From Flavobacteriaceae bacterium (GTDB lineage Bacteria; Bacteroidota; Bacteroidia; Flavobacteriales; Flavobacteriaceae): DNA of 6,633 nt. The position numbers were made by a program, and so were the translations under genes. The stretch lies in contig JABDQK010000321.1 in NCBI GenBank assembly GCA_013042255.1, positions 1 to 6,633 on the forward strand. Reading direction: 5' to 3'. A model generated the notes under the pieces. That model had not been told where the DNA came from. It saw nothing but the letters and a program-made list of their open reading frames with translations, and searched no databases. This document shows positions 1-5,164 of the stretch, piece by piece; the first letter of the stretch is position 1; each line of letters begins with the position of its first letter.

Positions 1-1594
1 ACATGCTGTGGATAAAGTTGTAAAGGAATACCAATTGAGCTGCTCCCGCTATAAGAGCAAAGATTGTGATTAAAATATTCACATCGGTGAGCTCATCGAA
101 CATTGGGAATGCTGTATTCTCGTAATACCTTCTCGGCACTCCTGCCATCCCCACAAAATGCATGGGGAAGAAAACTCCATAGGCACAGATGGCCGTCACC
201 CAGAAATGTACATATCCCAGGTTCTTATTCATCATGCGTTTGTACATCTTTGGGAACCAGTGATAAACCCCGGCAAACAAACCATATAAGGCTGAGATAC
301 CCATCACCAGGTGGAAGTGAGCCACAACGAAGTACGTATCGTGTACGTTGATATCCAGTGTGCTATCTCCTAAAATGATCCCGGTAAGACCCCCTGTGAT
401 AAAGGTAGAAACCAATCCGATTGAGAATAGCATGGCGGGATTCAATTGCAGATTCCCTTTCCAAAGAGTTGTTATATAGTTGAAGGCCTTTACTGCTGAT
501 GGAATGGCAATCAATAATGTAGTGAAGGTAAAGACAGATCCCAGGAATGGATTCATTCCCGAAATAAACATATGGTGTCCCCATACAATGGTAGAGAGGA
601 ATGCGATAGCTAAGATAGAAGCTACCATCGCCCTGTATCCAAAAATCGGTTTTCTGGCATTTGTAGACATCACTTCAGAAGTGATTCCGAGGGCTGGTAA
701 TAAAACAATGTATACTTCCGGGTGACCCAGGAACCAGAAAAGGTGCTCGTATAAAACAGGAGATCCTCCCTGGTAGTGCAATACTTCTCCCTGAATAAAG
801 ATATCAGAAAGGAAGAATGATGTTCCGAAACTTCTGTCCATGATCAGCAATAATGCTGCTGACAAAAGAACCGGGAAAGAAACAACTCCGATGATCGCTG
901 TAACGAAAAACGCCCAGATCGTCAATGGTAGTCGGGTCATTGACATACCTTTGGTCCTGAGGTTGATTACTGTTACAATATAATTTAAGGATCCCAACAA
1001 AGATGACGCAATAAAAATGGCCATAGAAACCAACCACAGGGTCATTCCCATACCCGAACCGGGCTGTGCCATTGGCAAGGCGCTAAGGGGAGGATAGATA
1101 GTCCATCCCGCAGCAGCAGGACCGGCTTCAACAAAAAGTGAGATCACCATAATTACACTGGAAGTAAAAAACATCCAGTAAGACAGCATATTTAAAAACC
1201 CTGATGCCATATCTCTTGCACCAATCTGCAGGGGAATAAGAAGGTTACTAAAGGTACCACTCAGTCCTGCTGTAAGGACAAAGAATACCATGATGGTACC
1301 GTGTATGGTAACAAGTGCCAGGTAAACATCAGCATCCATCACTCCATCGGGTGCCCACTTTCCAAGTAAGGCTTCAAAAATGGGGAAGGATTCTCCGGGC
1401 CAGGCTAGTTGCATCCTAAAAAGGAGTGACATGGCTATACCAATAATCCCCATAATCAAACCTGTTACCAGGTATTGTTTGGAGATCATTTTGTGATCCT
1501 GACTAAAGATATATTTGGTAACAAAAGTCTCTTTGTGATGATGTCCATGATCATGTGCGTGATCATCAACTTGTGCATGTGCTGTAGCAGACAT
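1..1594 (-). CDS. coxA: Cytochrome c oxidase subunit I, aa3-type (A1 heme-copper oxidase), 3' end cut by window edge
   Basis: This is the catalytic subunit of the terminal oxidase, reducing O2 to water at heme a3/CuB and pumping protons across the inner membrane. I translated 531 codons from the ATG at 1594 to the left edge; the stop lies outside. All twelve core helices appear present, so probably only the C-terminal tail is missing. Visible residues: H98 and H428 (heme a), H426 (heme a3), H291, H340 and H341 (CuB), Y295 in GHPEVY (the Tyr cross-linked to a CuB His), E293 (top of the D channel), D128, N117 and N135 (D-channel entrance), K369 (K channel), H418/D419 (Mg site), R60 and R488/R489 (heme propionate/formyl contacts). 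GHPEVY with K369 places it in the A1 family. The N-terminus is His-rich. It follows coxB after 49 bases. Family identity is certain; the heme type (aa3) is inferred from family and context. Confidence 0.97.
   Translation of the reverse strand, partial: MSATAHAQVDDHAHDHGHHHKETFVTKYIFSQDHKMISKQYLVTGLIMGIIGIAMSLLFRMQLAWPGESFPIFEALLGKWAPDGVMDADVYLALVTIHGTIMVFFVLTAGLSGTFSNLLIPLQIGARDMASGFLNMLSYWMFFTSSVIMVISLFVEAGPAAAGWTIYPPLSALPMAQPGSGMGMTLWLVSMAIFIASSLLGSLNYIVTVINLRTKGMSMTRLPLTIWAFFVTAIIGVVSFPVLLSAALLLIMDRSFGTSFFLSDIFIQGEVLHYQGGSPVLYEHLFWFLGHPEVYIVLLPALGITSEVMSTNARKPIFGYRAMVASILAIAFLSTIVWGHHMFISGMNPFLGSVFTFTTLLIAIPSAVKAFNYITTLWKGNLQLNPAMLFSIGLVSTFITGGLTGIILGDSTLDINVHDTYFVVAHFHLVMGISALYGLFAGVYHWFPKMYKRMMNKNLGYVHFWVTAICAYGVFFPMHFVGMAGVPRRYYENTAFPMFDELTDVNILITIFALIAGAAQLVFLYNFIHSM
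1535..1579 (-). other. His-rich N-terminal segment of CoxA
   Basis: Residues 6 to 20 of CoxA contain seven histidines, ending in HDHGHHH, mixed with Asp and Ala, ahead of the first membrane helix (about residue 43). In this family the N-terminus of subunit I faces the cytoplasm. The composition would allow Cu or Zn binding, but no function can be read from sequence alone. Confidence 0.7.
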
Positions 1595-1643
1595 AATCTA
1601 ATTTAATTTTATATTAATTTTCTTTTCTAGCCTTATTTTTACT
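1595..1643 (-). other. A/T-rich coxB-coxA spacer (leader of coxA)
   Basis: This 49-base spacer is the longest gap between genes in the window and is almost entirely A and T. On the coding strand it is A-rich, has no Shine-Dalgarno-like GGAGG and no GC-rich hairpin followed by T's, so I see no terminator. The sequence just before the coxA start reads TTAGATT-ATG, close to the TTAGATA-ATG before coxB. Bacteroidota commonly start translation from A-rich, SD-less leaders, so it is best read as a translation leader, with a weak internal promoter not excluded. Confidence 0.5.
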
Positions 1644-2702
1644 TTAATTCATGGACGCCATCAACTGAGAAAATGTTTGCTGACTTTCCATCCATGCATT
1701 GTAATCCTCTTCGCTCTCCACGATGATCTTCATCTGCATATTGTAATGAGATTTACCACAAATCTTGTTGCAGAGCAAGACATAGTCGAATTCCCATGGA
1801 TCTGAATTCGGTTCGCCATTGGCAGCTCTTTCGGCTCTGATGGCATTGGTTCTTTTAACTTTATCAATTACGTCTGGTTTGAGACGCATTTCCTCAGTGG
1901 TAATGGTTGGGGTGAAAGAGAATTCGGTAATCATCCCCGGCACACAATTCATCTGTGCCCTGAAATGCGGCATATAAGCTGAATGTAATACGTCCTGTGA
2001 ACGAAATCTGAAATTGACTTTTCGGCCAACCGGCAGGTGCAATTCCTTTACAATCACATCATCTCCTGAATAAGGATCTGATTCATCCAATCCAAGTACG
2101 TTAGCCCGATCGATATCAATCATCCTGACATTGGCTCCACCAAGTACGTTGTCTCCGCCACCGTATCTTGCCGTCCAGTTAAATTGCTGGGCGTATAGTT
2201 CAACGATCAAAGGGTCGTCTTCATCATTGACATCCATAATATTGGTCCAGGTGTAAAGACCCCAAAGAATGAGTCCCGCAAGAACAACAACCGGAATGAT
2301 GGTCCAGATAAATTCCAGACGGTCATTATCAGCATAGAACAGGGCTTTCTTACCTTTTTCTCCCCTGTATTTATAAGAGAAGTAATGCAGAAGAGCCTGT
2401 GTTATTGTCTGAACAATAAAGATGATGACAAAGGACCAAAGCATCAATTCATCATAACTACTCCCGTGGTCAGAAGCTGCTTCTGGAAGTAATACCTTGG
2501 TATACTTCCAGAAACTAAAGATGGTAATCGCATAAATAAAGATCAGGAAGGCGAACATCAGATAACCGTTATTCTTGTTATCCTTATCATTGGCCACCTG
2601 AGAGTTATCTGCCTTAATCTGAGACAATTCAAAGATCTTGGTCATCTGCCAGATCGCAATTGCCACTAGAACTAAAACAAGTATCGTAAGTAATGTCGTC
2701 AT
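1644..2702 (-). CDS. coxB: Cytochrome c oxidase subunit II (CuA subunit) with extra N-terminal membrane helices
   Basis: This 352-residue subunit carries the dinuclear CuA centre that receives electrons from cytochrome c and passes them to heme a in CoxA. Membrane segments lie near residues 3-20, 47-66, 86-108 and 133-152. The last two, with the hallmark EFIWTIIP at 130-137, match the usual subunit II hairpin; the first two are additional. The periplasmic cupredoxin domain follows. The CuA ligands are all present: H240, C311, C315, H319 and M322. Several normally conserved neighbours differ: K313 replaces the Glu of CxExC, N252 replaces the Asp before the PG motif, and F174 sits where the cytochrome c entry Trp normally lies (W176 kept). 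H240 to C311 is 71 residues, about twice the 35 of bovine subunit II. The ATG at 2702 is 28 bases after actF. There is no sign of a fused cytochrome c domain, so it is not caa3-type. Confidence 0.97.
   Translation of the reverse strand: MTTLLTILVLVLVAIAIWQMTKIFELSQIKADNSQVANDKDNKNNGYLMFAFLIFIYAITIFSFWKYTKVLLPEAASDHGSSYDELMLWSFVIIFIVQTITQALLHYFSYKYRGEKGKKALFYADNDRLEFIWTIIPVVVLAGLILWGLYTWTNIMDVNDEDDPLIVELYAQQFNWTARYGGGDNVLGGANVRMIDIDRANVLGLDESDPYSGDDVIVKELHLPVGRKVNFRFRSQDVLHSAYMPHFRAQMNCVPGMITEFSFTPTITTEEMRLKPDVIDKVKRTNAIRAERAANGEPNSDPWEFDYVLLCNKICGKSHYNMQMKIIVESEEDYNAWMESQQTFSQLMASMN
1737..1985 (-). other. CuA-binding region of CoxB with an internal insertion
   Basis: The region spans residues 240-322. 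It opens with H240 (HSAYMPHF), passes the conserved VPG at 254-256, and closes with C311, C315, H319 and M322 (CNKICGKSHYNM). Between about residues 264 and 305 lies a charged, Lys/Arg/Glu-rich stretch absent from mitochondrial and proteobacterial subunit II. By its position it should project from the cupredoxin domain close to the copper site, where it could touch ActE or another ACIII subunit (inference). Confidence 0.85.
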
Positions 2703-2730
2703 TATCTAAACTAATAGGTTTCTGTAATCA
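2703..2730 (-). other. actF-coxB spacer (leader of coxB)
   Basis: These 28 bases separate the Act genes from the oxidase genes. No Shine-Dalgarno sequence, hairpin or clear promoter is visible. The end of the spacer reads TTTAGATA before the coxB ATG and resembles the coxA leader. The short distance supports co-transcription of ACIII and oxidase. Confidence 0.45.
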
Positions 2731-4053
2731 TTAATAGTGAAAATGTCTGCTTTCCTCAATAAACGGATTTCGTTTGGGTTGCAAAGGCACTTTAGTGAGT
2801 GCTCTGAATACCCAGAGAATAAATGCACCGGCAAAGAAACAAACAGCACCTAATTCAGGGATGCCAATTGACCACTGATCTCCAACAGTTCCGGGCATCA
2901 CCATGTTGAATACATCAATATAGTGCCCTGCCAGAATAACTATTCCCGTCATTACAACAAACCAGTTAATCCTTTTGTAATCGCTGTTCATCAGAAGGAG
3001 CAGCGGAAAAACAAAATTCAATGCAACCATTCCGAAAAAGGGTAATTTATAATCTTCTATCCTGGTGACAAAATAGGTCACTTCTTCAGGAATATTGGCA
3101 TACCAGATCAGCATAAACTGACTGAACCAAAGGTACGTCCAGAAAATACTGAATCCAAACATGAATTTCGCCAAATCGTGGATATGACTGTCATTCACAT
3201 CAGGGAGGTAGCCTTTTGATTTTAAATAGATGGTTATCATCGCAATAACCGTTATGCCGGAGACCATCATACTCGCAAATACATACCATCCAAAGAGGGT
3301 ACTAAACCAATGTGGATCTACACTCATGATCCAGTCCCATGACATCATGGATTCGGTAACCAGGTAAAAAACCAGGAACCCCGCAGACCATCTGAAATTC
3401 TTTACAAAATTTCGGTTGTCACTTGCCTCATCCTGGGCCAAGGATAACCTTCTCGAAACTTCCCTGTATAAGATCCATCCACCAAGAAATATAGCAGCTC
3501 TAATCAGGAAGAAGGTCGGGTTAAGGTATCCGGCCTTGCCCTGCAATAAGGCATCTTCTGCCACCACATCAGCATCCATCCAGACAAACATATGATTAAA
3601 GTGCATGACGGAGAGTACAAGAAGTACAAAAACAGCGATACCCCCGGGTACCAGATAGGCAGTAATTCCTTCCATCACCCGGAAGAGCAAAGGAGACCAA
3701 CCTGCCTGTGCTGCCCGCTGGATTGCATAAAATGCCAGAACTCCCAGGGCGATCATAAAGAAAAAGAAGGCTGCAACGTATACGGCAGACCAGGGTCTGT
3801 TCTGTAATTGATGCATCAGGTGTTCGTCATGAGCTGCATCGTGATCAGCAGTTCCAGCGTGGGCAGTATCCTCTGCCAGATGTTCACCTTCTTCCGCATG
3901 AGAATCTCCGTGGCCATCATCGTGAGCTGCTACCATCGCCTTGGCTTCTTCAGGAGTAGAAGGGACAGAAACGAATCCTACGCCCATTCCGACGATTCCC
4001 AGGGCCATAAGGACAATTGCTCCGATTTTAAGTCTGTTAGAAAACGTATACAT
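2731..4053 (-). CDS. actF: Alternative complex III subunit ActF (NrfD/PsrC-like quinol:cytochrome c oxidoreductase membrane subunit)
   Basis: ActF is one of the two large NrfD-like membrane subunits of ACIII, the complex that oxidises menaquinol and passes electrons to cytochrome c or directly to the oxidase. The 440-residue product is mostly membrane helices: one at about 8-30, then further ones starting near 88, 130, 180, 222, 252, 296, 336, 362 and 398, about ten in all, as in the family. Recognisable family segments are MMSWDWIMSVDPHWF (236-250) and FWTYLWFSQFMLIWYANIPEE (304-324). Between the first two helices is a long His- and acid-rich loop (31-87), predicted periplasmic because R8/K9 before helix 1 and the QR after helix 2 favour the cytoplasm. 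The start at 4053 is preceded by an in-frame stop at 4057-4059, which limits upstream extension. It starts 16 bases after actE and is followed 28 bases later by coxB. ActF is thought not to carry the main quinol site; a role in proton movement is proposed in the literature but not shown here. Confidence 0.94.
   Translation of the reverse strand: MYTFSNRLKIGAIVLMALGIVGMGVGFVSVPSTPEEAKAMVAAHDDGHGDSHAEEGEHLAEDTAHAGTADHDAAHDEHLMHQLQNRPWSAVYVAAFFFFMIALGVLAFYAIQRAAQAGWSPLLFRVMEGITAYLVPGGIAVFVLLVLSVMHFNHMFVWMDADVVAEDALLQGKAGYLNPTFFLIRAAIFLGGWILYREVSRRLSLAQDEASDNRNFVKNFRWSAGFLVFYLVTESMMSWDWIMSVDPHWFSTLFGWYVFASMMVSGITVIAMITIYLKSKGYLPDVNDSHIHDLAKFMFGFSIFWTYLWFSQFMLIWYANIPEEVTYFVTRIEDYKLPFFGMVALNFVFPLLLLMNSDYKRINWFVVMTGIVILAGHYIDVFNMVMPGTVGDQWSIGIPELGAVCFFAGAFILWVFRALTKVPLQPKRNPFIEESRHFHY
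3811..3924 (-). other. His/Asp/Glu-rich periplasmic loop of ActF
   Basis: Residues 44-81 of ActF hold nine histidines in 38 positions, interleaved with Asp and Glu and separated by small residues (Ala, Gly). The segment lies between membrane helices 1 and 2 and looks disordered. Such composition is typical of metal-buffering segments, and its predicted side is where the cytochromes and CuA domain sit. Function is unknown; the repeats of Ala-His-Asp type are imperfect. Confidence 0.75.
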
Positions 4054-4069
4054 AGTTTAAGTCTGTGTC

Positions 4070-4630
4070 TTATTTAGTTAGGTCCTGCTTCAGTTTCATC
4101 ACGTATTCTGATACCTGCCAGCGCTCTTTGTAATTCAATTGCCCTGCGTACGATCCCATGGAATTAAGTCCGTAATAGATCGTATGATAGGTTGAGCCTA
4201 CACTGATATTTCTGGCGGCATCGGCATAAGAGGGAACACCAAGGATCTTCTCCCTTTTCACCAATGTCCCCTGTCCTGCTCCTTTCGGTCCGTGACAAAT
4301 GGCACAATAGATATCGTATAATTCCTTCCCCACAGCAAGATTCTCCTCTGTATTGAGGGAATCGAGCGGACTAGGTTGTAACCTGGCCATATCTTTACCT
4401 GCAAGGTCATTGGCAAATTCATAAGGGAGCCAACCTCTCGATATAGAATTTTCGGCAGGTGTCATTGCCTCCGTGCCCGCTGGTAGAAAATCTACCTGCT
4501 GATAGGTTTCATACCCTACAGGAAAATACATATTGGGCATGTACTGATAGTTCGGGCTATCTTTATCAGCGCAGGAAACCATTGCTAAAACAGCCGTGAA
4601 TAAAATTCCTATGTTAAGTATTTTCTTCAT
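4070..4630 (-). CDS. actE: Alternative complex III subunit ActE, monoheme cytochrome c lipoprotein
   Basis: ActE carries one c-type heme on the periplasmic face and is the likely exit point of electrons from ACIII towards CuA of the oxidase. The 186-residue product begins with a lipoprotein signal peptide: KK at 2-3, a hydrophobic stretch to about 16, and a lipobox ending in VSC with C20 as the lipidated cysteine. A linker of about 75 residues follows, then a class I cytochrome c domain (about 94-183) with heme-binding CAICH (C109, C112, H113) and M158 in LNSMGSY as the probable sixth ligand. A single CxxCH is present, as expected for ActE and unlike pentaheme ActA. It starts 10 bases after actD and ends 16 before actF. 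Triacylated N-terminal cysteines are known in Flavobacterium ACIII, which fits this lipobox. A different soluble cytochrome c is unlikely given the context. Confidence 0.95.
   Translation of the reverse strand: MKKILNIGILFTAVLAMVSCADKDSPNYQYMPNMYFPVGYETYQQVDFLPAGTEAMTPAENSISRGWLPYEFANDLAGKDMARLQPSPLDSLNTEENLAVGKELYDIYCAICHGPKGAGQGTLVKREKILGVPSYADAARNISVGSTYHTIYYGLNSMGSYAGQLNYKERWQVSEYVMKLKQDLTK
4292..4306 (-). other. Heme c attachment motif of ActE
   Basis: The CAICH motif at residues 109-113 gives the two cysteines for thioether bonds and the proximal His. It is followed by GPKGAGQG, a typical turn of class I cytochromes c. Confidence 0.95.
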
Positions 4631-4640
4631 ATGTCCAGTA

Positions 4641-5162
4641 CTACTTTTCTACCTTATTTATCTCAACGGCACCTGATTCCTGCAACATCGTCATTAGTCC
4701 GTTCTCATCGCCGTGAACCTCTATTTCCATCACAAAATGATCATCTGTGGTTCTCACGTCGGGATTTTCTGCCTTTTTAAATGGCCATAATCTGCTCCGC
4801 AAATAAAAAGTAATCACCATTAAATGTGCTGCGAAGAATACAGTAAGCTCAAACATGATGGGTACAAATGCCGGCATGTTCTCTATATAGGTAAAGCTTG
4901 GTTTTCCACCAATGTCCTGCGGCCAGTCTTCTATCATGATATAATTCATCATTACGATGGCTACTATCAGTCCAAGGCAGCCGTACATAAAGGAGGTTAT
5001 GGCAATCCTTGTGGGTGCCAGACCCATAGCTTTATCGAGCCCGTGCACCGGAAAAGGGCAATACACTTCCTCAATATGATGCTTGGTCGCTTTTACCTTT
5101 TTGACAGCCTGCATCAGGATGTCATCATCGTTGTAATAAGCATGTATAACTTTAGAGGCCAT
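4641..5162 (-). CDS. actD: Alternative complex III subunit ActD (DUF3341 membrane protein)
   Basis: ActD is a small membrane subunit of ACIII with no cofactor, thought to support the ActC/ActF core. The 173-residue product has a soluble N-terminal part (1-53, ferredoxin-like appearance with alternating charged helix and strand), two membrane helices at about 54-76 and 97-119, and a soluble C-terminal part (120-173). The family signature YCPFPVHGLDKAMGL (34-48) followed by TRI is intact. Even helix number puts both soluble parts on one side; the Arg/Lys after helix 2 (RSRLWPFKK) suggest the cytoplasm. The ATG at 5162 lies only two bases after the actC stop, and the upstream sequence has no Shine-Dalgarno, so translational coupling to actC is likely. 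Length is normal for the family. Confidence 0.94.
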   Translation of the reverse strand: MASKVIHAYYNDDDILMQAVKKVKATKHHIEEVYCPFPVHGLDKAMGLAPTRIAITSFMYGCLGLIVAIVMMNYIMIEDWPQDIGGKPSFTYIENMPAFVPIMFELTVFFAAHLMVITFYLRSRLWPFKKAENPDVRTTDDHFVMEIEVHGDENGLMTMLQESGAVEINKVEK

Positions 5163-5164
5163 AA

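Noticed and set aside
103..725. Short plus-strand and minus-strand frames inside coxA
   Set aside because: The region codes in another frame for the conserved helices of CoxA with heme and CuB ligands; the short frames have no recognisable domains.
1601..1643. T-rich stretch as a transcription terminator between coxB and coxA
   Set aside because: The T's are on the plus strand; in the direction of transcription the stretch is A-rich and has no GC-rich stem.
1644..2702. CoxB as a caa3-type subunit with fused cytochrome c
   Set aside because: The protein ends 30 residues after the last CuA ligand and has no CxxCH motif.
3592..4077. Two adjacent plus-strand frames opposite actF
   Set aside because: Both are antisense to conserved ActF coding sequence, and the Cys/His content of the first comes from the reverse reading of ActF codons.
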